From contig JAGTPG010000002.1 in the NCBI GenBank assembly GCA_018195615.1, forward strand, positions 6,441,501 through 6,505,500: a stretch of 64,000 nt of DNA, read 5' to 3'. The DNA comes from Streptomyces tuirus (GTDB lineage: Bacteria > Actinomycetota > Actinomycetes > Streptomycetales > Streptomycetaceae). The notes under the pieces are model-generated. The model saw nothing but the letters and a program-made list of their open reading frames with translations, had not been told where the DNA came from and searched no databases. Positions 27,762 through 36,385 of the stretch are shown one piece after another (within the stretch, counting starts at the first letter, position 1; each line of letters starts with the position of its first letter). The translations under genes and the position numbers were made by a program.

Positions 27762-28687
27762 ACCCCCTGGAGCTCCATGAAGGAGAAGGGGTTCTCGGAG
27801 CCGTACACCGGAGCGAAGCCGAGCCGGGTCAGCCGCTGGTCTGCGACGCACTCCAGGTACTGCCGCATCGACTCGGTGTTCATGCCCGGGAGGCCGTCAC
27901 CGCACAGGTCGCGCGCGAACTGCAGCTCGGCCTCGACGGCCTCCCGCAGCATGTCCGTCACCTGCTGCTGGAGCTGGTCGTCGAACAGCTCCGGCTCCTC
28001 CTTGCGGACGGTGTCGACCACGTCGAAGGCGAAGGACATGTGCATGGTCTCGTCCCGGAACACCCAGTTGGTGCCGGTCGCGAGGCCGTGCAGCAGGCCC
28101 CGGCTGCGGAACCAGTAGACGTAGGCGAAGGCACCGTAGAAGAACAGGCCCTCGATGCACGCGGCGAAGCAGACGAGGTTCAGCAGGAAGCGGCGGCGGT
28201 CGGCCTGGGTCTGAAGCCGGTCCATCGACTCCACCGAGTCCATCCACTTGAAGCAGAACTCGGCCTTCTCCCGGATGGAGGGGATGTTCTCCACGGCCGC
28301 GAAGGCGGCGGCGCGGTCCTCCGGATCGGGCAGGTAGGTGTCGAGCAGCGTCAGGTAGAACTGGACGTGCACGGCCTCCTCGAAGAGCTGACGCGACAGG
28401 TACAGGCGCGCCTCCGGGGAGTTGATGTGCTTGTACAGCGTCAGCACCAGGTTGTTCGCGACGATCGAGTCACCCGTCGCGAAGAAGGCGACCAGGCGGC
28501 CGATCAGGTGCTGCTCCGCCGGTGACAGCTTGGCCAGGTCGGCGACGTCCGAGTGGAGGTCGACCTCCTCCACGGTCCAGGTGTTCTTGATGGCGTCCCG
28601 GTAGCGCTCGTAGAAGTCGGGGTAGCGCATGGGGCGCAGGGTGAGCTCGAAGCCGGGGTCGAGAAGGTTCTGGGAACGGTCGGACAT
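27674..28687 (-). CDS. nrdB: class Ia ribonucleotide reductase small subunit
   Basis: A 337-residue R2 protein holding the diiron-tyrosyl radical cofactor. Ligand motifs include Q-L-F-E-E-A-V-H-V-Q-F-Y and F-R-D-E-T-M-H-M-S-F. The C-terminal acidic tail D-L-D-E-D-F is the part that docks to R1. The ATG overlaps the nrdA stop, so subunits are made in coupled fashion. Controlled by the cobalamin riboswitch ahead of nrdA; a B12-dependent class II enzyme elsewhere in the genome would explain that logic. Confidence 0.93.
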   Translation of the reverse strand: MSDRSQNLLDPGFELTLRPMRYPDFYERYRDAIKNTWTVEEVDLHSDVADLAKLSPAEQHLIGRLVAFFATGDSIVANNLVLTLYKHINSPEARLYLSRQLFEEAVHVQFYLTLLDTYLPDPEDRAAAFAAVENIPSIREKAEFCFKWMDSVESMDRLQTQADRRRFLLNLVCFAACIEGLFFYGAFAYVYWFRSRGLLHGLATGTNWVFRDETMHMSFAFDVVDTVRKEEPELFDDQLQQQVTDMLREAVEAELQFARDLCGDGLPGMNTESMRQYLECVADQRLTRLGFAPVYGSENPFSFMELQGVQELTNFFERRPSAYQVAVEGTVDLDEDF

Positions 28688-31044
28688 TACTGGCAGGCCT
28701 CGCAGGACTCGGGGTTTTCCAGGGAGCAGGCGACCGCCTCTTCAGAGGGCACCTGCTGCACGGGGACAGAAGCCTGGGCCGCGCGGGCGATCCTCGTCGC
28801 CGGGCGCGAGCGCAGGTAGTACGTCGTCTTCAGCCCGGACTTCCAGGCGTACGCGTACATCGAGGAGAGCTTGCCGATGGTCGGCGTCTCCATGAAGAGG
28901 TTCAGCGACTGCGACTGGTCCAGGAACGGGGTCCTGGCCGCCGCCATGTCGATCAGGCCGCGCTGCGGGATCTCCCACGCCGTGCGGTAGAGGGCACGGA
29001 CGTCCTCGGGGATCCAGGCGAAGTCCTGCACCGAGCCGTTCGCCTCGCGCAGGGCCTCACGGGTGCGGGCGTCCCACACGCCGAGCCGCTTCAGCTCGTC
29101 CACCAGGTAGGAGTTGACCTGGAGGAACTCACCCGACAGCGTCTCGCGCTTGAACAGGTTGGACACCTGCGGCTCGATGCACTCGTACACGCCCGCGATG
29201 GAGGCGATGGTGGCCGTGGGCGCGATGGCGAGGAGCAGGGAGTTGCGCATACCGGTCGTGGCGATGCGCTCCCGCAGGGCCGTCCAGCGCTCCGGCCAGG
29301 TCAGCTCCACGTCGTAGTGGTCCGGGTGCAGGACACCGCGGGCCGAACGGGTCTTCTCCCAGGCGGGCAGCGGGCCGTTGCGCTCGGCGAGGTCGGCGGA
29401 GGCCTCGTACGCGGCGAGCATGACGCGCTCGGCGATACGAGTGGAGAGCGCCTTGGCCTCTGGCGAGTCGAAGGGCAGCCGCAGCTTGAAGAAAACGTCC
29501 TGCAGGCCCATGGCTCCGAGGCCCACGGGACGCCACCGGGCGTTGGAGCGGCCCGCCTGCTCGGTCGGGTAGAAGTTGATGTCGACGACGCGGTCGAGGA
29601 ACGTGACGGCCGTACGGACGGTCTCGTCCAGGCGCTCCCAGTCGAGGCCGCCGGTCGCCGTGTCGACGAACGCGCCGAGGTTCACGGACCCCAGGTTGCA
29701 GACCGCCGTCTCCCCGTCGCTGGTGACCTCCAGGATCTCCGTGCAGAGGTTGGAGGAGTGGACGACGTGGCCCGGCTCGGCCGTCTGGTTGGCGGTGCGG
29801 TTGGCGGCGTCCTTGAAGGTCATCCAGCCGTTGCCGGTCTGCGCGAGGGTGCGCATCATGCGGCCGTACAGCTCACGGGCGGGCAGCGTCTTCTTCGCGA
29901 GGCCCTTCGCCTCGGCCGCCCGGTACGCGGCGTCGAACTCCTCGCCCCAGAGGTCGACCAGCTCGGGCACGTCCGAGGGGGAGAACAGCGACCACGGGGC
30001 GTCGGCGTTCACACGCCGCATGAACTCGTCCGGTACCCAGTGCGCGAGGTTCAGGTTGTGCGTACGGCGGGCGTCCTCGCCGGTGTTGTCGCGCAGCTCC
30101 AGGAACTCCTCGATGTCGGAGTGCCAGGTCTCCAGGTAGACCGCGGCGGCGCCCTTGCGGCGGCCGCCCTGGTTCACCGCGGCGACCGAGGCGTCGAGGG
30201 TCTTCAGGAACGGGACGATGCCGTTGGAGTGGCCGTTGGTGCCGCGGATGAGCGAACCGCGGGCGCGGATCCGGGAGTAGGCGAGGCCGATGCCGCCGGC
30301 GTGCTTCGAGAGCCGGGCCACCTGGTGGTAGCGGTCATAGAGGGAGTCCAGCTCGTCCTTGGGGGAGTCGAGGAGGTAGCAGGACGACATCTGGGGGTGC
30401 CGCGTGCCGGAGTTGAAGAGGGTGGGGGAGGAGGGGAGGTAGTCGAGGCGGCTCATGAGTCCGTAGAGAGCCGCGACTTCGTCCACCGCGTGCGTGGTGT
30501 CGTCCTCGGCGAGGCCGCTCGCCACGCGCAGCATGAAGTGCTGGGGCGTCTCGACGACCTTGCGGGTGAGGGGGTGCCGCAGGAGGTAGCGGCTGTGCAG
30601 CGTGCGCAGGCCGAAGTAGCCGAAGCGGTCGTCGGCGGCCGTGTCGATCAGGGCGTCGAGCCGGGCGGCGTGGCGGCGCACGAACTCGGCGGTCCGGTCG
30701 GCGATGAGCCCCTCCCGGTGCCCCACCGCGACCGACTCGGTGAAGGACGTGACGCCCTGGGAGGCGGCCTCGGCGCGGATGCCGATCGTCAGCAGACGGG
30801 CGGCCAGCCGGGAGTAGGCGGGGTCCTCGGAGATGAGGCCGGCGGCCGCGTCCGTCGCCAGCTCGCGCAACTCCGTCTCGTCCGCCCGGGCGGAACGGCC
30901 GCGCAGCGCGGCGGCGGCGACCCTGCCGGGGTCGGCGTCGGGGAGGTCGGCGGTCAGCTCGGTCAGGGTCCGCAGCAGCGCGGCACCCGGACCGTCGTGC
31001 TCTGGTTCGGCGGCTGAGACCGGATCGGCTGGCGCGATGGTCAC
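28687..31044 (-). CDS. nrdA: class Ia ribonucleotide reductase large subunit
   Basis: A ~785-residue R1 protein. Active-site Cys lie in M-S-S-C-Y-L-L-D, N-L-C-T-E-I and C-N-L-G-S-V-N-L; the C-terminal shuttle pair is E-S-C-E-A-C-Q. GTG 31044 (M-T-I-A-P-A-D-P) is chosen because GGGAGAG precedes it; the frame remains open to 31137 inside the leader region. It reduces ribonucleoside diphosphates and is the first gene of nrdABS. The 5' leader contains a cobalamin aptamer, so B12 should switch the operon off. Confidence 0.94.
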   Translation of the reverse strand: MTIAPADPVSAAEPEHDGPGAALLRTLTELTADLPDADPGRVAAAALRGRSARADETELRELATDAAAGLISEDPAYSRLAARLLTIGIRAEAASQGVTSFTESVAVGHREGLIADRTAEFVRRHAARLDALIDTAADDRFGYFGLRTLHSRYLLRHPLTRKVVETPQHFMLRVASGLAEDDTTHAVDEVAALYGLMSRLDYLPSSPTLFNSGTRHPQMSSCYLLDSPKDELDSLYDRYHQVARLSKHAGGIGLAYSRIRARGSLIRGTNGHSNGIVPFLKTLDASVAAVNQGGRRKGAAAVYLETWHSDIEEFLELRDNTGEDARRTHNLNLAHWVPDEFMRRVNADAPWSLFSPSDVPELVDLWGEEFDAAYRAAEAKGLAKKTLPARELYGRMMRTLAQTGNGWMTFKDAANRTANQTAEPGHVVHSSNLCTEILEVTSDGETAVCNLGSVNLGAFVDTATGGLDWERLDETVRTAVTFLDRVVDINFYPTEQAGRSNARWRPVGLGAMGLQDVFFKLRLPFDSPEAKALSTRIAERVMLAAYEASADLAERNGPLPAWEKTRSARGVLHPDHYDVELTWPERWTALRERIATTGMRNSLLLAIAPTATIASIAGVYECIEPQVSNLFKRETLSGEFLQVNSYLVDELKRLGVWDARTREALREANGSVQDFAWIPEDVRALYRTAWEIPQRGLIDMAAARTPFLDQSQSLNLFMETPTIGKLSSMYAYAWKSGLKTTYYLRSRPATRIARAAQASVPVQQVPSEEAVACSLENPESCEACQ

Positions 31045-31158
31045 GTGGGGCTCTCCCTCGCTCGGCACGGGGGCCTCGCGCAGGGCAGGGGGCGGCACAC
31101 GAGCGCACGCGGCGTCGCGTCCACCGGCCCACTCCACGAGGCCCGGACGTCAGGCACA

Positions 31159-31174
31159 CCGGCCGGACGGCCGG
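31159..31174 (-). other. GC-rich hairpin in the nrdA leader, possible expression platform
   Basis: 6-bp stem CCGGCC/GGCCGG with a 4-base loop, directly downstream of the cobalamin aptamer on the minus strand and ~115 bases before the nrdA start. No T-run follows. It could be the terminator half of the switch; this is a positional guess. Confidence 0.4.
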
Positions 31175-31300
31175 GTGCACTGTCGGCAGGTCCTCGGACT
31201 GACTCCCATACACGCATGAAAAGGCATGGGTACACCGTTGCGGGACAGTTCCGGATTCGCACCGGATTCCCCTGCGGCGACAGCGAGCATGAGCATACAT
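31175..31300 (-). ncRNA. cobalamin (B12) riboswitch controlling nrdABS
   Basis: On the minus strand the aptamer core reads GGGAATCCGGTGCGAATCC (about 31272-31250), then ACTGTCCCGCAACGGTG. The 3' conserved block AGTCCGAGGACCTGCCGACA lies at 31200-31181. These are the diagnostic B12-aptamer blocks. It lies ~130 bases before nrdA. A B12 riboswitch in this position is published for S. coelicolor, where it represses the class Ia operon when cobalamin is available. Confidence 0.93.
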
Positions 31301-31303
31301 CTT

Positions 31304-31323
31304 GTGCCGCCTTCCGGCGGCAC
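31304..31323 (-). terminator. hairpin after the GNAT gene
   Basis: Perfect 8-bp stem GTGCCGCC/GGCGGCAC with a 4-base loop, 26 bases past the acetyltransferase stop and just ahead of the B12 aptamer. It probably insulates nrdABS from read-through. Confidence 0.6.
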
Positions 31324-31348
31324 CCCCAGATGTTGTGTCGCGCTGGTT

Positions 31349-31855
31349 TCAGAGCGTCAACTGATAGGTGAGGAGCGTGAACCCCTCGTCGCTCGGTATC
31401 GGGTTCCAGTCACGCCCGGGGGCGCGGGTGAAGCCGAGGCGTTCGTAGACGCGGTGGGCGGTGTGCATGGCGGGCTGTGTGCACAGGACGAGGGCGGTGC
31501 AGGCGTCCGTGGCCTTCGCCCGCTCGACGCAGGCACGGACGAGGGCTTCGCCGACGCCACGGCCTCGGGCCGGCCGGGCCACGGCGAGCATGCGGATCTC
31601 GGCCTCACCGGGTCGCGCGAGGTCGGCCATGGGACCGCCCGACGGTACGAACGTGACGCCGCCGAGGACGGTGTCGTTCTCCGTGGCCACCAGGACCTCG
31701 GCGGCTGCCGCCCGCTTGGCCACGTCCTTCAGTTCGGCCAGGTACCAGTCGCTCTCGCCGAAGGCGAGGAGGCCGTCCTGGAGGTAGGCCTGGGCGGTGA
31801 TCTCGCCGAGGGTGGTGTACTCGGCGGGCTTCACCCGCCGGATGAGGATGTCCAT
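31349..31855 (-). CDS. GNAT-family N-acetyltransferase
   Basis: 168 residues with the acetyl-CoA loop A-R-P-A-R-G-R-G-V-G-E-A-L-V and the C-terminal motif A-H-R-V-Y-E-R-L-G-F typical of GNAT enzymes. The C-terminus adds F-T-L-L-T-Y-Q-L. Substrate not predictable. Monocistronic: upstream neighbour is the symporter gene 72 bases away on the same strand, downstream is a terminator-like hairpin. Confidence 0.88.
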   Translation of the reverse strand: MDILIRRVKPAEYTTLGEITAQAYLQDGLLAFGESDWYLAELKDVAKRAAAAEVLVATENDTVLGGVTFVPSGGPMADLARPGEAEIRMLAVARPARGRGVGEALVRACVERAKATDACTALVLCTQPAMHTAHRVYERLGFTRAPGRDWNPIPSDEGFTLLTYQLTL

Positions 31856-31926
31856 GGTCCGAGTGTGCGGGACGGGTGTGACAACGGGCCGCCGGTTTTC
31901 ACCGACGGCCCGTTGTCACCTGCGAC

Positions 31927-33555
31927 TCAGTGCGAGGTGCCCGCCGTCGCCGGCGGAAGCTCCACCTGGACGCCGGGGTCGCCCGCGTCCGCCGTGTAGT
32001 CCTCCGGCTTGGTCTCGTCGATGCCCTCCGGGGCCTTGACGGCCTTCAGGACGAAGGTGAGGACCACCGTCACCACGATGTTCATGACGAACGCCGTGAG
32101 GCCGATGTAGCCGATCTCGCCGATGCCCGGGATCTCCTTCGACGAGCCGCCGAAGTGCTTCTGGGTCGGGGAGGCGACGCCGTACGCCGCGACCGTGCCG
32201 TAGATCATGCCGACCGCCCAGCCCGCGAGCAGCGCCCAGCGGTGGAACCAGCGGGTGAACAGACCGCCGACCAGGGCCGGGAAGGTCTGCAGGATCCAGA
32301 TTCCGCCGAGGAGCTGGAAGTTGATGGCGACCGTCTTGTCCATGGTGAGGACGAAGGCCAGCGCGCCCACCTTCACCAGCAGGGAGACCAGCTTGGAGAC
32401 CTTGGTCTCCTGCTCGGGAGTGGCGTCGGGCTTGATGAAGTCCTTGTAGATGTTGCGGGTGAAGAGGTTCGCGGCCGCGATGGACATGATGGCGGCCGGG
32501 ACCAGCGCGCCGATGCCGATCGCCGCGAAGGCCACGCCCGCGAACCAGTCCGGGAACATCGTCTCGAACAGCTGCGGAATCGCCAGCTGACCGTTCTGCA
32601 CCTTGATCCCGGCCGCGATCGCCATGAACCCGAGCAGCGCCAGCAGGCCCAGCATCAGCGAGTACAGCGGCAGGATCGTGGTGTTGCGGCGGATCACCTC
32701 ACGGCTCTTCGAGGACAGCGTCGCCGTGATCGAGTGCGGGTACATGAAGAGCGCGAGCGCGGAGCCGAGCGCCAGCGTGGCGTACGTCCACTGCCCGGTC
32801 TCCGGCGGCGTCAGCGCACCGCGCGGCGCGCCCGTAGCCGGGTTCGTCTGGCTGAAGGCGTCGCCCGCCTTGGCGAAGATGTCGTCGAAGCCGCCGAGCT
32901 TGATGGGGATGTAGATGATCGCCACCGCGATGACGATGTAGATCAGCGTGTCCTTCACGAACGCGATCAGCGCGGGGGCGCGCAGACCCGAGGAGTAGGT
33001 GTATGCCGCCAGCACACCGAACGCGATCAGCAGCGGCAGGTCCTTGATGAACCAGTTGGTGTTCTCGCCGCCGCCGATGCCCATCACGTCCAGCACGGCC
33101 TGGATGCCGACCAGCTGGAGCGCGATGTACGGCATGGTCGCGAGGATGCCGGTGAGGGCCACGGCCAGCGACAGGCCCTTGGAGCCGAAGCGGCCACGGA
33201 CGAAGTCGGACGTCGTCACATAGCCGTGCTTGTGGGACACCGACCACAGGCGGGGGAGGAACGTGAAGATCAGGGGGTAGACCAGGATCGTGTACGGCAC
33301 AGCGAAGAACCCGGCCGCGCCCGCCGCGTAGATCGCCGCCGGTACGGCGACGAAGGTGTACGCCGTGTACAGGTCGCCGCCGAGCAGGAACCAGGTGATC
33401 CAGGTACCGAACGAGCGGCCACCCAGGCCCCACTCGTCCAGGCTGTGCTCGTTCTCGGCCTTGCGCCAGCGTGCGGCCAGGAAGCCCATGACCGTCACGG
33501 CCAGGAAGAAGAAGATGAAGACGGCGAGTGCGACGCCGTTCACGCCGTCCTTCAC
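31927..33555 (-). CDS. sodium:solute symporter, monocarboxylate (MctP-like) type
   Basis: 542 residues with about 13 membrane helices. SSS-family motifs include W-F-L-L-G-G-D-L-Y-T-A-Y-T-F and G-A-L-V-P-A-A-I-M-S-I-A-A-A-N-L-F-T-R-N. A hydrophilic C-terminal tail follows. The family includes MctP/acetate-type carriers, so import of acetate, pyruvate or another monocarboxylate is likely. Its ATG overlaps the stop of the small DUF3311 gene, the usual partner of this symporter type in actinomycetes. Confidence 0.88.
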   Translation of the reverse strand: MKDGVNGVALAVFIFFFLAVTVMGFLAARWRKAENEHSLDEWGLGGRSFGTWITWFLLGGDLYTAYTFVAVPAAIYAAGAAGFFAVPYTILVYPLIFTFLPRLWSVSHKHGYVTTSDFVRGRFGSKGLSLAVALTGILATMPYIALQLVGIQAVLDVMGIGGGENTNWFIKDLPLLIAFGVLAAYTYSSGLRAPALIAFVKDTLIYIVIAVAIIYIPIKLGGFDDIFAKAGDAFSQTNPATGAPRGALTPPETGQWTYATLALGSALALFMYPHSITATLSSKSREVIRRNTTILPLYSLMLGLLALLGFMAIAAGIKVQNGQLAIPQLFETMFPDWFAGVAFAAIGIGALVPAAIMSIAAANLFTRNIYKDFIKPDATPEQETKVSKLVSLLVKVGALAFVLTMDKTVAINFQLLGGIWILQTFPALVGGLFTRWFHRWALLAGWAVGMIYGTVAAYGVASPTQKHFGGSSKEIPGIGEIGYIGLTAFVMNIVVTVVLTFVLKAVKAPEGIDETKPEDYTADAGDPGVQVELPPATAGTSH

Positions 33556-33815
33556 TCCGACGCACCGCCCTTCGCGGCCGAGCGGGCGCGCTGGTCACGC
33601 TGCCACAGCTTGTAGGCGATCATCGTCAGAGCGGTGGAGATCAGCACCCAGGCCATCTGGTACCAGTAGAAGAACGGGATCCCGATGAAGGCCGGGTCGG
33701 TCTTGGCGTACGAGCCGACCCACAGCATGGCCACGAAGGGCGCTACGAGGCAGAGCCCGATGACGACGCGCATCGGCGTCACCACGGCTCTGCTGACTTC
33801 CGGGGCTTGCGACAT
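33552..33815 (-). CDS. DUF3311 small membrane protein, symporter partner
   Basis: 87 residues with two membrane segments (about residues 15-33 and 48-68), conserved W-V-G-S-Y-A-K and F-Y-W-Y-Q-M-A-W. DUF3311 proteins are routinely encoded just ahead of SSS symporters and probably act as an accessory subunit. The stop overlaps the symporter start by four bases. Confidence 0.85.
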   Translation of the reverse strand: MSQAPEVSRAVVTPMRVVIGLCLVAPFVAMLWVGSYAKTDPAFIGIPFFYWYQMAWVLISTALTMIAYKLWQRDQRARSAAKGGASE

Positions 33816-33957
33816 CAGGCGGCTCCGTCCCCTCAGTGATCACCTGTGTAATGCGCAGGCAATCTAGGTCAGGGTGCGGCGGGAACGGAACCCCTCGTCC
33901 GTAATGCGGTACCCAAAAGAAACCCGGCCTCAACAGCAGCGGAACCTCTCGGCCTGC

Positions 33958-34722
33958 TTACTCGGCAGGCCTCTTGAGCCGTGCCACGAACTTGTACCGG
34001 TCCCCGCGGTACACCGACCGCACCCACTCCACAGGCTGGCCCTCGCGGTCCAGCGAGTGCCGGGAGAGCATCAGCATCGGCAGGCCGACGTCCGTGCCGA
34101 GCAGGCCGGCCTCGCGCGGGGTGGCCAGCGAGGTCTCGATGGTCTCCTCGGCCTCCGCGAGATGCACGTCGTAGACCTCGGCGAGCGCGGTGTAGAGGGA
34201 CGTGTACTTCACCAGGGAGCGGCGCAGGGCCGGGAAGCGCTTCGCGCTCAGGTGGGTGGTCTCGATGGCCATCGGCTCGCCGTTGGCCATGCGCAGGCGC
34301 TCGATGCGCAGCACGCGTCCGCCGGTGGTGATGTCGAGCAGGCCGGCCAGGCGGTCGTCGGCGGTGATGTAGCCGATGTCCAGCAGCTGCGAGGTGGGTT
34401 CGAGACCCTGGGCGCGCATGTCCTCGGTGTACGAGGTCAGTTGCAGGGCCTGCGAGACCTTCGGCTTGGCGACGAAGGTGCCCTTGCCCTGGATGCGCTC
34501 CAGCCGGCCCTCGACGACCAGCTCCTGGAGCGCCTGGCGCACGGTGGTGCGCGAGGTGTCGAACTCGGTCGCCAGCGTGCGCTCGGGCGGGACCGGCGTG
34601 CCGGGCGCCTGGGTTTCCGTCATGTCGAGCAGGTGCTTCTTCAGGCGGTAGTACTTGGGCACGCGTGCGGTACGGACGGTCGTCCCGTTCTCGTTCTCCG
34701 CACTGCTGACGTCGGTGCTCAT
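33958..34722 (-). CDS. dasR: GntR/HutC-family global regulator DasR
   Basis: 254 residues. The winged helix (about residues 20-85) contains P-P-E-R-T-L-A-T-E-F-D-T-S-R-T-T-V-R and Q-G-K-G-T-F-V. A UTRA effector domain follows. In Streptomyces DasR binds glucosamine-6-phosphate and represses GlcNAc uptake, chitinase and antibiotic genes through dre sites. ATG 34722 (preceded by GGAAGG) gives exactly the usual 254 residues. Divergent from dasA, with three dre-like sites between them. One of these (34782-34797) lies 60 bases before its own start, implying autoregulation. Confidence 0.95.
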   Translation of the reverse strand: MSTDVSSAENENGTTVRTARVPKYYRLKKHLLDMTETQAPGTPVPPERTLATEFDTSRTTVRQALQELVVEGRLERIQGKGTFVAKPKVSQALQLTSYTEDMRAQGLEPTSQLLDIGYITADDRLAGLLDITTGGRVLRIERLRMANGEPMAIETTHLSAKRFPALRRSLVKYTSLYTALAEVYDVHLAEAEETIETSLATPREAGLLGTDVGLPMLMLSRHSLDREGQPVEWVRSVYRGDRYKFVARLKRPAE

Positions 34723-34781
34723 GCTCCGCCTTCCCGGCCGCTCTGCCGACACGATCCCACTTGTATACCGTCGGCGCCGCT

Positions 34782-34797
34782 TTTGGTCTAGTCCACA
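34782..34797. promoter_or_regulatory. DasR operator (dre) upstream of dasR
   Basis: TTTGGTCTAGTCCACA. It matches the dre consensus ACTGGTCTAGACCACT at most positions, with the GGTCTAG core intact. Located 60 bases upstream of the dasR start. Confidence 0.8.
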
Positions 34798-34925
34798 ACT
34801 CCACGTGGTCTACCTGGAGTATGCCGCGCCTGCCCGGGTTTTCGCTGCCTTCTTACTTAAAGGTTCTTGCATATGTAGCTCGCATAACGGCTGGTCAGAG
34901 CCCATACCGGACCCTTGACAGGCCT

Positions 34926-34941
34926 GCTGGTCTGGTCCAAG
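34926..34941. promoter_or_regulatory. weaker dre-like site upstream of dasA
   Basis: GCTGGTCTGGTCCAAG. One good half (CTGGTCT) and one degenerate half, 24 bases before the stronger site at 34950. It may act as an auxiliary site. Confidence 0.5.
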
Positions 34942-34949
34942 CTCCCCCT

Positions 34950-34965
34950 ACTGGTCTACACCATT
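34950..34965. promoter_or_regulatory. DasR operator (dre) upstream of dasA
   Basis: ACTGGTCTACACCATT. It agrees with the dre consensus at 13 of 16 positions and sits 68 bases before the dasA start. A direct block of dasA transcription by DasR is expected in the absence of GlcNAc-derived signals. Confidence 0.88.
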
Positions 34966-35032
34966 GGTCCAGGTCCTGGCCCCACGTTCACCGCGGGAGC
35001 AGGGGGGTTGTGGCATCCCTGAGGAGGGTGGC

Positions 35033-36311
35033 GTGAAGCGCAAGCTGATATCCGCGATCGGTATCGCGGGCATGGTGGTCTCCATCGCGGCGTGCGGGGG
35101 CGAAGGCGGCGGTTCGGACAAGGGCGGCGCGGACGCCAAGGAGCTGACCGTCTGGCTCACGGTCGACGCGCAGAACAACTGGCCGGAGCTGGTGAAGGCC
35201 GCCGACGCCGCGGTGCAGAAGAAGCACCCCGGCCTCAAGATCAACCACGAGTACTACGGCTGGCCCGACAAGAACGCCAAGCTCGACGCCGTCCTCGCCA
35301 CCGACAAGGCCCCGACGTGGTCGAGATGGGCAACACCGAGATGCTCGGCTACATGGTCAAGGGCGCCTTCGCCCCCTGGACCCGGCCGAGTTCGACAACT
35401 CGGACGCCTGGCTGGACGGCCTCAAGGCCTCCGTGACCTACGAGGACAAGACCTACGGCGTCCCGTACTACGCCGGCGGCCGGGTCGCCAACTGGCGCAA
35501 GGACGTCGCGGCTTCGGTCGGTGCGAAGACTCCCCCGAAGACGTACCAGGAACTGACCGCCACCCTGGACAAGATCCAGAAGAAGCAGGGTGACAAGTTC
35601 AGCGCCTGGTACCAGCCGACCCGCGACTGGTACGCGGCGATGTCCTTCGTCTACGACGCCGGCGGCGCCATCGCCACCGAGTCGGGCGGCCAGTGGAAGG
35701 CCAGTCTCTCCTCGCCCGAGTCGCTCAAGGGCCTGAAAGAGTTCAAGAACGTCGTCGACTCCTACATGCACGGCGACAAGACCAAGGACGAGTCCGACCG
35801 CTACATCGTCTACGGCCAGGGCAAGTCCGCCATGATCTTCGCCGCGGCCTGGGAGGGCGCGACCTCCGAGGACCCGAAGAACGACAAGACCGGCAAGCTC
35901 AAGGGCAATCTCGAGAACTTCGTGATGCCCGGCCCGTCCGGCAAGAACATGCCCGTCTTCCTGGGCGGTTCCGATCTCGCCGTGCCCGTGAAGTCCGACG
36001 CGCAGGCCCTGGCCGCCGAGTGGATCAACGCGTTCACCGGCTCCTCCGGCCAGAAGGGCCTGATGGCCAAGGGCAACCTGCCCAACAACAAGACCGACCT
36101 CGCGACGCTGAAGAACGACCCGGCGACGGCGGTCCCCGCCACCGCGGCCGAGTCCAACTGGTTCGTCCCGATGGCGCCGGGCTGGGGCCAGGTCGAGAAG
36201 GCGCAGATCCTCCAGACCATGCTGCAGAGCATCGGCACCGGCAAGAAGTCGGTCGAGGCCGCCGCCAACGAGGCGGACGCCGCGATCGACAAGGTCATCA
36301 ACACGAAGTGA
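35033..36311 (+). CDS. dasA: chitobiose/GlcNAc-oligomer binding lipoprotein DasA (frameshifted)
   Basis: Family 1 solute-binding protein. GTG 35033 follows GAGGAGGGT. The lipoprotein signal has lipobox S-I-A-A-C. About 426 residues after correction. Two single-base gaps, at 35310-35313 (CCCC) and 35378-35381, split it into three frames; the restored middle reads V-V-E-M-G-N-T-E-M-L-G-Y. DasA captures N,N'-diacetylchitobiose for the DasBC permease, with the shared ATPase MsiK encoded elsewhere in Streptomyces. No ATPase gene is present here, which fits. Controlled by the dre sites upstream; a hairpin separates it from dasB. Confidence 0.92.
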
Positions 36312-36317
36312 CCTTCG

Positions 36318-36349
36318 GGCGGGGCTCCCTCACCGGGCGGAGCCCCGCC
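36318..36349 (+). terminator. intercistronic hairpin dasA/dasB
   Basis: 11-bp stem GGCGGGGCTCC/GGAGCCCCGCC with a 10-base loop, 6 bases after the dasA stop. It probably attenuates transcription or protects the dasA message so that the binding protein outnumbers the permease. Confidence 0.7.
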
Positions 36350-36385
36350 GTCGTCAAGACCTGAGGGACCGCCGAGGAGCGCGCG

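Noticed and set aside
29317..31017. 566-codon plus-strand frame opposite nrdA
   Set aside because: Antisense shadow of a strongly conserved gene; composition typical of GC-bias frames.
31930..33615. 561-codon plus-strand frame opposite the symporter
   Set aside because: Highly charged, Arg/Asp/Gln-rich shadow of membrane-helix codons; no start signal.
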